Below, in pieces: positions 18,856 through 27,619 of a DNA stretch of 64,000 nucleotides (its first letter is position 1; every line of letters starts with the position of its first letter). Both the position numbers and the translations under genes were made by a program. A model generated the notes under the pieces. That model worked only from the letters and a program-made list of their open reading frames with translations, ran no database searches and had not been told where the DNA came from. This stretch comes from Nocardia panacis (GTDB lineage Bacteria > Actinomycetota > Actinomycetes > Mycobacteriales > Mycobacteriaceae), in the NCBI RefSeq assembly GCF_003598715.1, contig NZ_QZFU01000013.1:124001-188000 (forward strand). The letters are read 5' to 3'.

Positions 18856-19622
18856 CGCAGCGCCCTCCTTTCGATCAACCGGACGAGTGCGTCGGTGAGC
18901 AGGCCCAGCAGTCCGTAGACGAGCAGTCCGACGACGATGATGTCGGTGCGCAGGAATTCGCGGGCGTCGTTGATGAGGTAGCCGATCCCGGCGTCGGCAT
19001 TGACCTGTTCGGCGACGATGAGCGCCAGCCATGCCACGCCGAGCGATTGGCGCAGTCCGACCAGTGTCTGCGGCAGCGCGCCGGGCAGGACCAGATGCCC
19101 GATCAGGGCGAAGCGACCCAACTGTTGGACGCGGGCCAACTCGGCGAGTTTGGGATCGACGCCGCGGATTCCGGCGAAAGTGTTGAGGTACAGCGGAATC
19201 GCCACACCGAAGGCGACCAGCACGATCTTGGGCGGCTCACCGATGCCGAACCAGAGGATGAGCAGCGGGATGAGCCCGTAGAAGGGGACCGTGCGCAACA
19301 TCTGGACCGGCGGATCCACCAGGTATTCCCCGATCCGGCTCAGCCCGGCCACCACGGCCAGCCCGATTCCGGCGGCCGCCCCGAGGACGAAACCCACCGC
19401 CGCGCGCCCCAGCGAGACGCCGATCGCGTGCTGTAATGTGCCCGCCGCCAACAGATCCCATGCCGTCCGCAGCACGGTCGCCGGTGCGGCCAACAGCTCC
19501 GGCGCCAGTGCGCCACTGGCGGAGGCGATCTGCCAGACGAGCACCAGCGCCACCGGGCTCACCACCCGCAGCCACCGGCCGTCCCGGCGAATTCGCGCCG
19601 GCCGCACCGCAATCGACGACAT
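18828..19622 (-). CDS. ssuC: Aliphatic sulfonate ABC transporter, permease (SsuC-like)
   Basis: Inner-membrane permease of 264 residues with about six TM helices and the BPD_transp_1 EAA loop (RVQQLGRFALIGHLVLPGALP), which docks onto the ATPase. The sequence GIGEPPKIVLVAFGVAIPLYLNT is typical of SsuC/TauC. It is the first gene of the operon. The 180-bp region upstream (19623-19804) must hold the promoter; I see no riboswitch or clear operator in it. Confidence 0.88.
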   Translation of the reverse strand: MSSIAVRPARIRRDGRWLRVVSPVALVLVWQIASASGALAPELLAAPATVLRTAWDLLAAGTLQHAIGVSLGRAAVGFVLGAAAGIGLAVVAGLSRIGEYLVDPPVQMLRTVPFYGLIPLLILWFGIGEPPKIVLVAFGVAIPLYLNTFAGIRGVDPKLAELARVQQLGRFALIGHLVLPGALPQTLVGLRQSLGVAWLALIVAEQVNADAGIGYLINDAREFLRTDIIVVGLLVYGLLGLLTDALVRLIERRALRWRREFPTR

Positions 19623-19804
19623 GCACCACCTCAGGCTCTCGACACGGTCGAGGGCGACCGCGGATCTCGATACTCCCTGCCCGCCCGCCGCAGGTCACCC
19701 GTTGAAACCAGCCAGGTTTTAATCCGCTCGACGGCCGATGATGACACAGCCGCGCACCCGCGCGCCGCACCGACACGACACGCGCTCAGTGGGACATAGC
19801 TGTC

Positions 19805-20983
19805 TTATCCCAGCGAATCCCAGACGGCGGTGCACAGATTGCGCGCCCGCAGATCCGGCGCACCCTCCAGGATGTAGTTGGTGACGTAGGCGAAGGCGAT
19901 CCCGGTTTCCGGATCGGCGAACGCCAGCGATCCGCCGCGGCCGGGGTGCCCGAAGGCCGAGGGGCCGCCGAAGGGGATGGTCTCGGTGGGCAGCATGTAC
20001 CCGGTGGCCACCCGTCCGGGCAGCTGTATCACGAGATCGGTGCCCGAGACCTGTTCGGCCGTCGCGGCGGTGCGGGTTTCCGGGGTGAACAGCCGCACGC
20101 CGTCGACCTCGCCGATCAGTGCGGCATAGATCCTGGCCAGTCCGCGCGCGGTGCCGATCCCGTTCGAGGAGGGGATCTCGGCGGCCTGCACGGCCGGATC
20201 GTTGAAGTCGACCTTGTCCGGGTCGGTGACCGCGAAGGCACGATTGCTCAGGGAATTCGGATCCCGCAGCGCGGCAACCAGATCCCGCAATCCGTCCGGG
20301 ATCTGCGCGTCCGGGATGGCCGTGAAATCGACCTCCGGTCCGAACACCAATCGACTCACCCGCGAGCGCTCGCTCTCGGGCAGCCCGATGTGGAAATCGG
20401 CGGCCAGCGGCTCCGCGATCTCGAGGGCGAGCAGTTCGCCGACCGTGCGTCCGGTGACGCGGCGCAGCACCTCACCGACGAGCCAGCCGAAGGTGCGGCC
20501 GTGGTAGCCGTGCGCGGTGCCCGGCGTCCAATTCGGCGTCTGGGCGGCGAGCGCGTCGACCATCGGCTGCCAGGTCAGCGCGTCGGCGAGAGGTACGGGC
20601 GTATCGATCGCGGCCAGCCCGGCCTGGTGGGTGAGCAGCCAGCGGACCGGGATCTCACCTTTGCCCGCGGCGGCGAATTCCGGCCAGTACCGGGCGACAG
20701 GCGCATCCAGATCCAGTTCGCCGCGCTGGGCCAGCAGGTGCGCGAGCGTGGCGAGGACGCCCTTGGTCACCGAGTACACCAGTTGCAGGGTGTCGCGCTG
20801 CCACGGGCGACCGGTCCGCGGGTCAGCGAGCCCGCCCCACAGATCCACCACCGGTCGGCCGTCGCGATAGACCGCGACGGCCGCGCCGACATCCCCCTGC
20901 TCGGCGAAGTTGGCGGCGAATGCCTCGCGCACCGCTTCGAATCCGGCGGCGACGTGTCCATCGATTGTCATGATCGCCAGCAT
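19805..20983 (-). CDS. Serine hydrolase, class C beta-lactamase/esterase family
   Basis: Protein of about 392 residues of the EstB/penicillin-binding-like family. The nucleophile tetrad is SVTK, the second box is YHGRTFGW (Tyr of the YxN-like motif), and the third is HPGRGG in place of KTG, which is typical of EstB-type esterases rather than true beta-lactamases. There is no signal peptide, so it is cytosolic and probably an esterase or transesterase. The start is uncertain between ATGs at 20983 and 20971; neither has a strong ribosome site. Divergent from the YCII/sigma pair. Confidence 0.85.
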   Translation of the reverse strand: MLAIMTIDGHVAAGFEAVREAFAANFAEQGDVGAAVAVYRDGRPVVDLWGGLADPRTGRPWQRDTLQLVYSVTKGVLATLAHLLAQRGELDLDAPVARYWPEFAAAGKGEIPVRWLLTHQAGLAAIDTPVPLADALTWQPMVDALAAQTPNWTPGTAHGYHGRTFGWLVGEVLRRVTGRTVGELLALEIAEPLAADFHIGLPESERSRVSRLVFGPEVDFTAIPDAQIPDGLRDLVAALRDPNSLSNRAFAVTDPDKVDFNDPAVQAAEIPSSNGIGTARGLARIYAALIGEVDGVRLFTPETRTAATAEQVSGTDLVIQLPGRVATGYMLPTETIPFGGPSAFGHPGRGGSLAFADPETGIAFAYVTNYILEGAPDLRARNLCTAVWDSLG

Positions 20984-21080
20984 GTCACCGACCGAGCGGA
21001 CGCGAATGTCCGAGAATGGTAGTCGGCTCCGACGTCCCTGATGAGCGGCCTTCCGAGCCGCCCGAACCAGAGGAGTTGTG

Positions 21081-21485
21081 ATGAAATACATGATTCTGAG
21101 CTACGGCTCGCAACGGGACTACGACGGTATGGCGGGCAAGGAGAGCACCTGGACCGCCGCGGATTTCGCCGCCATGACCGCGTTCATGGCGGAGTTCACC
21201 AATCGGCTCGCCGAATCGGGGGAGCTGGTGGAGACGCGGGGACTGGCCGAGCCCGCCCGCACCCGTCGACTCGGCAACCGTGCGGGCGCCCCGTTCGTCA
21301 CCGACGGACCCTATGCCGAAACCCAGGAGGTGCTGGCCGGTTACTGGGTCGTCGAATGCGCCGACTTCGATCGCGCCACCGAGATCGCGGGCGGCCTGGC
21401 CGCATGTCCCGGACCGCCCGAGGTCACCGCCTCGGCCTACTGCGATGTGCGGCCCGTGATGGAGCAGGCGCCGGAGTTCGGCTGA
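21081..21485 (+). CDS. YCII (DGPF) domain protein
   Basis: Small cytosolic protein of 134 residues with the YCII/DGPF fold. The motif here is VTDGPYAETQEVLAGYW, with Tyr in the usual Phe position. The ATG at 21081 follows AGGAG. It precedes an ECF sigma factor by 5 bp, the standard arrangement of the ECF42 group, in which DGPF proteins are thought to belong to the sigma regulon or to modulate it. An enzymatic role of YCII proteins is unproven. Confidence 0.87.
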   Translation: MKYMILSYGSQRDYDGMAGKESTWTAADFAAMTAFMAEFTNRLAESGELVETRGLAEPARTRRLGNRAGAPFVTDGPYAETQEVLAGYWVVECADFDRATEIAGGLAACPGPPEVTASAYCDVRPVMEQAPEFG

Positions 21486-21490
21486 ACGGC

Positions 21491-22702
21491 ATGGACGAGG
21501 TGAGCGACCTGCTGCGCGGTTACGCGCCGCAGGTCCTCGCCGCTCTGGTCCGCCGCTACGGACATTTCGACTCCGCCGAGGACGCGGTCCAGGAGGCCCT
21601 GCTCGCCGCCGCCACCCAGTGGCCCGAGCAGGGCCTGCCCGATGATCCGAGGGCCTGGCTGATCACCGTGGCCGCGCGGCGACTCACCGATCTGCTGCGC
21701 GCCGAGGAGGCCAGGCGGCGGCGCGAACTGTCCGCCGCGCGGTGCGAGGACCCGCCCGTCGATCGGCCGTCCACCTCCTCCGACGACACACTGTCGCTGC
21801 TGTTGCTGTGCTGTCATCCGGCGCTGACGCCCGACGCGCGGGTCGCGTTGACCCTGCGCGCCGCGGGCGGACTGAGCACCGCCGAGATCGCCCGCGCCTT
21901 CCTGGTCTCCGAGACGACGATGGGCAAGCGAATCACCCGCGCCAAGAAGGCGATTCGCGACAGCGGCGCGATCTTCGCCCCGCCGTCGCCCGCCGATCGC
22001 CCCGCCCGGCTCGCCGCCGTCCTGCACGTGCTGTACCTGATCTTCACCGAGGGGTATGCCGCGACCTCCGGCGCCGATCTCTACCGGATCGAACTGTCCG
22101 GTGAGGCGATCCGTTTGACCCGGCTGCTGCATCGACTGCTGCCCGCTGACGGCGAGGTCGGCGGGCTGCTGGCCCTCATGCTGCTCACCGACGCCCGCCG
22201 CCCCGCCCGCACCGGCCTCGGCGGCGCACTGATCCCCATGGCCGACCAGGACCGGCGCCGCTGGGACACCGACCTGATCGCCGAGGGCATCGCCCTCCTC
22301 ACCGCGACCCTGCCGCAGGGTGTGCCCGGCCCGTACCAACTCCAGGCCGCCATCGCCGCCCTCCACGACGAGGCTCCCACCTACGCCGACACCGACTGGC
22401 CCCAGATCGCCCTGCTCTACGAACGCCTGCTCGACCTGGTGGAGAATCCGGTTATCGCGCTGAATCACGCAGTGGCCGTGGCGATGTCGCGCGGACCCGA
22501 GGAGGGTCTGGCACTGGTGGCCGAGGTCGCCGCCGACCCACGCCTGGCCATGGACCACCGCGTCCACGCCGTACGGGCGCATCTGCTCGAGACAGCGGGC
22601 GACGCGGACGGCGCCCGCGCCGCCTACCTCGCCGCCGCCGAACAGGCCACCAGCCTCCCGCAACAGCGGTACCTGCGCGAGCGCGCCGCCCGACTGACCT
22701 GA
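21491..22702 (+). CDS. ECF RNA polymerase sigma factor with TPR-like C-terminal extension (ECF42-type)
   Basis: Sigma factor of 403 residues. Region 2 is at residues 5-75 (YGHFDSAEDAVQEALLAAA) and region 4 at about 115-160 (LRAAGGLSTAEIARAFLVSE, TMGKRITRAKKAI). A C-terminal extension of about 230 residues (ALLYERLLDLVENPVIALNH, HAVRAHLLETAGDADGARAA) is the DUF6596/TPR-like part that replaces an anti-sigma factor in ECF42 proteins. No anti-sigma gene is nearby, which fits control through the extension. Co-transcribed with the YCII gene upstream. Confidence 0.9.
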   Translation: MDEVSDLLRGYAPQVLAALVRRYGHFDSAEDAVQEALLAAATQWPEQGLPDDPRAWLITVAARRLTDLLRAEEARRRRELSAARCEDPPVDRPSTSSDDTLSLLLLCCHPALTPDARVALTLRAAGGLSTAEIARAFLVSETTMGKRITRAKKAIRDSGAIFAPPSPADRPARLAAVLHVLYLIFTEGYAATSGADLYRIELSGEAIRLTRLLHRLLPADGEVGGLLALMLLTDARRPARTGLGGALIPMADQDRRRWDTDLIAEGIALLTATLPQGVPGPYQLQAAIAALHDEAPTYADTDWPQIALLYERLLDLVENPVIALNHAVAVAMSRGPEEGLALVAEVAADPRLAMDHRVHAVRAHLLETAGDADGARAAYLAAAEQATSLPQQRYLRERAARLT

Positions 22703-22801
22703 AATCCGCTCGGAGCCGGACAAGCGACTACACGAAGTCATCCGCATCACCCACGACCCGCGCGGCGATGAATCGCGGCGCACCGTGCGGTGAGCGGCCT
22801 G

Positions 22802-23701
22802 TCAGAAGGTCACGACGACTTTGCCGTCGCGGCCACGCTCGGCGAATCGTTCGTGCGCCGCACGGATCCGGTGCAGGCCGAAGGTGGAGTCGATGCGGAC
22901 GGCGATGCGGCCTTCGTCGACATAGCCCGCGAGTTCGCGCAGGCCCGCACCGTCCGCGCGGACCTGGTTGATGGTGGTGGCGACATCGCGCGCGGACAGG
23001 TCCGGGACGGGACCTGCCTGGGTGGCGATGGAAGCGTAGCGGCCGCCGTCGACCACGGCTTCGGTGGCGAACGCGCCGAAGGTGTCGAAGATCGCGTCGT
23101 AGGCGCGGGCGGGGAGGTCGGCCGGGTTGGTGGTGGCGAATTCCGCGCCTGCGGATCGAACGAAGTCGAGTTGGCTGTCCTTGGAGACCAGGGCGTCGAC
23201 GCGGACCCCGCGCGCGTGCGCGATCTGCAAGGCGACCGCGCCGACCGCGCCCGCGGCTCCGGCGACGAGCAGTCGCTGTCCGGCCCCGACCTCCAGCCAG
23301 TTCAGCGTCTGCAACGCGGTCAACCCGATCAGCGGCAAGGTCGCGGCTTCGGCCGCGGTCAGCGAGGTGGGCGCGGGAGCGACCGAATCGGCGGGCAGCG
23401 CCACCAGATCCGCCCACGTGCCCTGACCCGTGCCCAACTGGTGCGACATGGCGAAAACCCGTTGGCCAGGCCGCAGTTCACCCGAACCCGCGTCGACGAC
23501 GACGCCCGCGAGGTCCCAACCCAGCGTCATCGGCAGCGGGAACTCGCCGATCGCCCCGGAGCGGGTCTTGTCGTCGACCGGGTTGATACTCGTCGCGACC
23601 GTCGCGATCAGCACCTCGCCCCGACCCGCGCCGATCTCGGGAACATCCTCGACCCGCAGCACTTCAACCCCACCGAACCGGTCAATCCGAACCGCGCGCA
23701 T
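22802..23701 (-). CDS. Zinc-independent MDR oxidoreductase (quinone reductase-like)
   Basis: NADPH-dependent medium-chain reductase of 299 residues. The GroES-like N-terminus (GEVLIATVATSINPVD) and the Rossmann motif (AGAAGAVGAVALQIAHARG) are clear. The cysteine/histidine zinc ligands of alcohol dehydrogenases are missing, so it belongs with quinone or enone reductases. Transcribed alone. An 8-bp inverted repeat (CCCATGAG, 23767-23774 and 23790-23797) lies upstream of its start and may be an operator. Confidence 0.88.
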   Translation of the reverse strand: MRAVRIDRFGGVEVLRVEDVPEIGAGRGEVLIATVATSINPVDDKTRSGAIGEFPLPMTLGWDLAGVVVDAGSGELRPGQRVFAMSHQLGTGQGTWADLVALPADSVAPAPTSLTAAEAATLPLIGLTALQTLNWLEVGAGQRLLVAGAAGAVGAVALQIAHARGVRVDALVSKDSQLDFVRSAGAEFATTNPADLPARAYDAIFDTFGAFATEAVVDGGRYASIATQAGPVPDLSARDVATTINQVRADGAGLRELAGYVDEGRIAVRIDSTFGLHRIRAAHERFAERGRDGKVVVTF

Positions 23702-23981
23702 ACGCCATGCCTTTCACTGGTCGATGATCAACGTTCCTCGCCAACCGGGCTACTCGGCCTGCTATTCCCATGAGGGTTCGCGGAAGGTTCTCATGGGCCG
23801 TGCTCCAGGGCGGGATCCGTTCGGGCACAGACCTTCCGCCGTGGGTGGCGGCGAATCCGCGCGCGGGTCTCACCTTCTGGCGACCCGCGTGAGCCACGTC
23901 TTCGGCCAACTCCCACGTCGGAGCGAACGATCATGGAATGCTGGTGGCCATGGGTGGATTCGTTGTTGAGGCGGTGCGCCG

Positions 23982-24425
23982 ATGATGTCGGATTCGGAGT
24001 TGAACCCCGCGGCGGTCGAGATCGGTCACTTCTTCCCACACCCGCCCGACACTGTGTGGCGGGTGCTGACCGAACCCGATCTGCTGGAGCAATGGCTCAT
24101 GCGGTCCGTCGGATTCGACGCGGAGGTGGGCACCCACTTCATCTTCGCGATGCCCACCGAACCGTCCGCCGAGATCGCCTGCGAGGTGTTGACGGCCCGC
24201 CCCGCCGAGCAGTTGACGCTGCGGTGGGTCGACCTGCGCGCAAAGTACCCGGCGCGCTGGGTGGTCGACTGGGAGGTTCGCCCCCAGGGACGCGGCACCC
24301 GATTCCTCTTGACGCAGACCGGATTCGATATCAGCGACCGCAGGCAGAAGATGGCGCGCAATGCCATGGAGCGCGGGTGGAAAGGAACCCTGCCTCGGCT
24401 GCGTTCGGTGTTGGACCGGGTGTAG
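23982..24425 (+). CDS. SRPBCC (AHSA1/START-like) domain protein
   Basis: Protein of 147 residues with the AHSA1 pattern: an N-terminal strand ending in FPHPPDTVWRVLTEPDLLEQW, then GTRFLLTQTGFD and a final long helix (MARNAMERGWKGTLPRL). Such proteins bind hydrophobic ligands and often pair with an ArsR repressor; none is adjacent here. Two tandem ATGs (23982, 23985) make the start slightly uncertain. The 280 bp upstream have no recognisable gene. Confidence 0.85.
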   Translation: MMSDSELNPAAVEIGHFFPHPPDTVWRVLTEPDLLEQWLMRSVGFDAEVGTHFIFAMPTEPSAEIACEVLTARPAEQLTLRWVDLRAKYPARWVVDWEVRPQGRGTRFLLTQTGFDISDRRQKMARNAMERGWKGTLPRLRSVLDRV

Positions 24426-24460
24426 CGGGGCGAATCCGGAATTCGGTGATGGTTGAGCGC

Positions 24461-24466
24461 TAGACT
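24461..24466 (+). promoter_or_regulatory. -10 element of a leaderless promoter
   Basis: TAGACT sits 7 bp before the GTG at 24474, the standard geometry of leaderless actinobacterial transcripts. No ribosome binding site is present, which supports this reading. Confidence 0.55.
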
Positions 24467-24473
24467 CCCGAGC

Positions 24474-24917
24474 GTGACCGATCTGGCCGATTTCGCCCGG
24501 CTCATCGCCGGTGACAAGGGACTGTGTGTGGTGTCGACGCTGCGGGCCGACAAGACGATTCAATCGTCGGTCGTGAACGCGGGGGTGCTGCCGCATCCCG
24601 AGACGGGGGAGGGGGCGGTGGGGATGGTGCTGGTCGGTGGCACGCGCAAGTTGGCGAATCTGCGGGCCAGGCCGCGGATGACGGTGGTGGTGCGGGCCGG
24701 GTGGCAGTGGGCGGCGGTCGAGGGGCCGGTGTGGATCGTGGGTCCCGATGATCCGGCCCCCGGTATCGATGCCGAGCGACTGCGGCTGCTGCTGCGCGAG
24801 GTGTTCACCGCCGCGGGTGGCACGCATGACGACTGGGACGAATACGACCGGGTGATGGTCGAGGAGCGCCGCACCGTCGTGATGGTGCACCCGCAGCGGG
24901 TCTACGGCAACAGTTGA
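24474..24917 (+). CDS. Pyridoxamine 5'-phosphate oxidase-like (PPOX/split-barrel) flavoprotein
   Basis: Cytosolic protein of 147 residues with the FMN/F420-binding split barrel: an opening helix (FARLIAGDKGLCVVSTLRAD), a strand pair with GTRKLANLRARPRMTVVVR, and AAVEGPVWIV. It probably uses FMN or F420 as cofactor; the substrate is unknown. I start it at the GTG at 24474 because of the adjacent -10 box; a TTG at 24453 is less likely. Convergent with the small secreted protein. Confidence 0.82.
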   Translation: MTDLADFARLIAGDKGLCVVSTLRADKTIQSSVVNAGVLPHPETGEGAVGMVLVGGTRKLANLRARPRMTVVVRAGWQWAAVEGPVWIVGPDDPAPGIDAERLRLLLREVFTAAGGTHDDWDEYDRVMVEERRTVVMVHPQRVYGNS

Positions 24918-24921
24918 ATTC

Positions 24922-25182
24922 CTAAGCCGCGCAGGTCGAGTCGAGATTCTGGATATCGGACTGCAATTTCCGGGTCGCCGACCCGTTCCACTGGTGGCTG
25001 TCGACGAAGCGCTGGGCGTCGTCGCGGACGTCCTGCCATCGGGTGTGCGAGGTCGGCGCCCCCGCGTTGCTGAGATCGTTCCTGGTCTCGGCGACGAGAG
25101 CCGAGCAGGTGGCCGCTTGGGCCATGGTGGAGCCGAATCCTGTCAGGGCGAGCACACTCAGAGCCACTATCGCGACACGCAT
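24922..25182 (-). CDS. Small secreted protein with one predicted disulfide
   Basis: Precursor of 86 residues. The signal peptide (MRVAIVALSVLALTGFGSTMAQA) should be cut after AQA at residue 23, leaving about 63 residues. The mature part is predicted all-helical, has a single Cys at each end (ATCSALV and DSTCAA) that could close a disulfide, and is rich in Asp, Ser and Asn. The ATG at 25182 has a good GAGGAG upstream. I do not recognise a family; short proteins of this kind are common and uncharacterised in Nocardia. Confidence 0.72.
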   Translation of the reverse strand: MRVAIVALSVLALTGFGSTMAQAATCSALVAETRNDLSNAGAPTSHTRWQDVRDDAQRFVDSHQWNGSATRKLQSDIQNLDSTCAA

Positions 25183-25274
25183 AACGCTCCTCTCAGTGCT
25201 TCGGATGGTCGCCGCGGCGACCGGAACACTCAGGGTTACCAGACGAAAGTCCTTCTGTTCGGTAGCAACACGCG

Positions 25275-27431
25275 CTACGCGAGTCCGGCCAGCGCTCGCG
25301 GCAGCGGCTCTCGATGCAGGACGCCCAGTCGCTGAGTGGCGCGGGTCAGCGCGACGTAGAGTTCGGCCGCGCCGCGGGGTCCTTCGGCGAGGATCCGCTC
25401 CGGTTCCACCACCAGTACGGCGTCGTATTCCAGACCTTTGGTCTGAGCGGGTGGCACCGCGCCCGGCACACCCTCCGGGCCGATCACGACGCTGGTTCCC
25501 ACGTGTTCGGCTTCTTCGCGCACGAATTGCTCGATGGCACTTGGCATGTCGTCGGCGGTGACCTGTCGGGACCAGGGGCGGACGCCGCAGGCGCGCACCG
25601 AGTCCGGCGGCCCGACCTCCGGCGCGAAGTCGGCCAGTACGGCGGCGGCGACGGCCATGATCTCGGCGGGCGTGCGGTAGTTGACCGTGAGGGATCGGTA
25701 GGCCCAGCGTCCCGGTACGTAGGGTTCGAGCATCGTGGCCCACGAGGTTGCCCCGGCAGGGGAGCGGCGCTGGGCCAGGTCGCCGACCACCGTAAAGGAA
25801 TGGCTTGGGCAGCGGCGCATCAGGACCCGCCAATCCATTTCGGACAGTTCCTGCGCCTCGTCCACCACGATGTGGCGGTAGGTCCAGTCGCGGTCGGCGG
25901 CGGCGCGTTCGGCGACCGCGCGGGTGTCGCGTTCGAGGAAGCGTTCGGCCAGGTCCTCGGCGTAGAGCAGGTCGGTGGCGAAGAGGTGGTCCTCGTCGTC
26001 CATCATGTCCTCCCGAGCGACGAGGACGTCGAATACTCCTGCGGCGTACTCGGTTTCGGCGTCGCGTGCGCGTTCGGCGCGGTCGTCGGGCGGGGTGTCG
26101 GGGCCGAGCAGGTCGACCAGCTCGTCCAGTAGCGGCACATCCGACACCGTCCACGCGTCGCCCCGCTCCCGCCACAGCGCCGGATCCGCGCCCGCCGCGC
26201 GCAGCCGGTCGCGGGAGCCGAGCAGTTCGGACAGCAGCGTCTCGGGGGTCAGGATCGGCCACAGGTCGTGCACGACCTTGGTGAAGTGCGCGTTGTCGGC
26301 GAGTTCGGCGCGCAGATCCGCGCGCAGGTTCTCCCACGCGTCGCGGTCGTTCCTGCTCAGCCAGCCCCGGCCGATCCGGGAGAGGGCTCGCTCGGTGAGC
26401 GCCCAGGTCAGGACTTCGAGGAAGGTGGCGCGGGCGGTGTTGTGCGGGAGTCCGCTCGCGCGCGCCTCGTCCGCGGCCCAGCCGACGATCTCGGCGTCGA
26501 GGCGAACGGTGGTGTCGGACAGTTCGATCGGGATCGGGTCCGCGGGCAGTCGCCGCCGGTCGGCGATGGCGGCCGCCAGCACGTCGAGGATTTCGCGCGA
26601 ACCCTTCGATCGGGCGGCCTCGGGTGTGTCCTCGGCGGTGACGTGCAGGCCGGGCATCAGGTCGCCGGTGGTCATGAAGACCACATTGGTCTCGCCGAGT
26701 GAGGGTAGTACGCGTCCGATGTGGTGCAGGAAGGCCGGATTCGGGCCGACGACCAGCACGCCGTGGCGTTCCATGCGTTCGCGCTGGGTGTAGAGCAGGT
26801 AGGCGACGCGATGCAGCGCGACCACCGTCTTCCCGGTGCCGGGACCGCCTTCGATCACCACCACGCCCTGATGGTCGAGTCGGATGATGCGGTCCTGTTC
26901 GGCCTGGATGGTGGCGACGATGTCGCGCATACCCGGCCCGCGCGGCGCGTCGAGGGCCGCGAGCAGGGCCGCGTCGCCGCGTTCGCCCGCGCCGGGACGG
27001 CCGAACACCTCGTCGGTGAAGTCCAGTACGCTGCGGTCTCCGACATGGAATTGGCGGCGGCGGCGCATGTGCTCCGGGGTGGCGGCGGTCGCGGTGTAGA
27101 AGGGGCGGGCGGCCGGGGCGCGCCAGTCCAGCAGCAGCGGTTCGAATTCGCTGGCTTCGTCGAACAGGCCGATGCGGCCGATGTAGGTGTGTTCGCCGGT
27201 CTCGGAGTCGAGGCGGCCGAAGCACAGGCCGTTGTCGGCGATATCCAGGCGCTGGACACGCTTGCCGAGAGTGCGGACTTCGGCGTCGCGGTCCAGCAGC
27301 GTGGCGCCATTGCCGCGCAGTGCGGCGCGGTAGTGGGTTTTGGCGGCGGTTCGCTCGGCGTCGAGGCGGGTGTAGAGGCCCTCGACGTAGGTTTGCTCGG
27401 AGCGGAGTTCGTCGGTGTAGTCGTCGGTCAT
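25275..27431 (-). CDS. helR: HelR-type RNA polymerase recycling ATPase (rifamycin tolerance)
   Basis: UvrD/Rep-like superfamily 1 motor of 718 residues related to HelD. Walker A is EGGPGTGKT at about residue 195, the DEXX-like box is VVDEAQELSEMDW, motif III is VGDLAQRRSPAGATSW, and the C-terminal motif is ELYVALTRATQRL. The N-terminus (DELRSEQTYVEGLYTRLDAE) forms the long coiled coil that HelD proteins push into the RNA polymerase secondary channel. HelR displaces rifamycins from stalled polymerase. The identification is supported by a rifamycin-associated element upstream. The ATG at 27431 has GGGAGG 5 nt upstream; the ATG at 27452 does not. Confidence 0.83.
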   Translation of the reverse strand: MTDDYTDELRSEQTYVEGLYTRLDAERTAAKTHYRAALRGNGATLLDRDAEVRTLGKRVQRLDIADNGLCFGRLDSETGEHTYIGRIGLFDEASEFEPLLLDWRAPAARPFYTATAATPEHMRRRRQFHVGDRSVLDFTDEVFGRPGAGERGDAALLAALDAPRGPGMRDIVATIQAEQDRIIRLDHQGVVVIEGGPGTGKTVVALHRVAYLLYTQRERMERHGVLVVGPNPAFLHHIGRVLPSLGETNVVFMTTGDLMPGLHVTAEDTPEAARSKGSREILDVLAAAIADRRRLPADPIPIELSDTTVRLDAEIVGWAADEARASGLPHNTARATFLEVLTWALTERALSRIGRGWLSRNDRDAWENLRADLRAELADNAHFTKVVHDLWPILTPETLLSELLGSRDRLRAAGADPALWRERGDAWTVSDVPLLDELVDLLGPDTPPDDRAERARDAETEYAAGVFDVLVAREDMMDDEDHLFATDLLYAEDLAERFLERDTRAVAERAAADRDWTYRHIVVDEAQELSEMDWRVLMRRCPSHSFTVVGDLAQRRSPAGATSWATMLEPYVPGRWAYRSLTVNYRTPAEIMAVAAAVLADFAPEVGPPDSVRACGVRPWSRQVTADDMPSAIEQFVREEAEHVGTSVVIGPEGVPGAVPPAQTKGLEYDAVLVVEPERILAEGPRGAAELYVALTRATQRLGVLHREPLPRALAGLA

Positions 27432-27489
27432 GGTCGCCTCCCGTTCGATCATGTGTGGGCGTCGACCAGCGATTTTGCGCCATCACCCC

Positions 27490-27508
27490 GGTCTTGCCGC
27501 AAGCCAGG
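27490..27508. promoter_or_regulatory. Rifamycin-associated element (RAE)
   Basis: GGTCTTGCCGCAAGCCAGG contains the symmetric core CTTGC-C-GCAAG with flanking GG/CC, which is how I recall the 19-bp RAE consensus placed before rifamycin-inactivation genes and helR in actinobacteria. It lies 59 bp upstream of the helR start. Because the core is symmetric it offers a TTGC(C/G)G -35-like hexamer on both strands. Confidence 0.65.
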
Positions 27509-27532
27509 GGGTCGGGTATATGTTGGAGGTGG

Positions 27533-27560
27533 AAAGAGGCAGCGAGCTGCCTCTTTTTTT
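27533..27560 (+). terminator. Strong intrinsic terminator between the RAE and the TetR gene
   Basis: Ten-base-pair stem AAAGAGGCAG / CTGCCTCTTT (27533-27542 with 27547-27556), a CGAG loop and a seven-T tract ending at 27560. It faces the plus strand. It begins only about 25 bp after the RAE and precedes the probable tetR -10 element (TAGGCT near 27584), so it ends a very short plus-strand transcript or shields tetR. Confidence 0.8.
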
Positions 27561-27619
27561 GTTGCCCGAGTCCGGCTCCTACTAGGCTTAGGTTTTTCCT
27601 GAGCAGGGAGGAGGTCGGC

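Noticed and set aside
19623..19804. Possible SAM-type riboswitch upstream of ssuCBA
   Set aside because: I looked for conserved SAM-riboswitch core sequences on the minus strand and could not fold a convincing one; left as an unannotated promoter region.
19805..20983. True antibiotic beta-lactamase
   Set aside because: No signal peptide and HxG in place of KTG; fits EstB-type esterases better.
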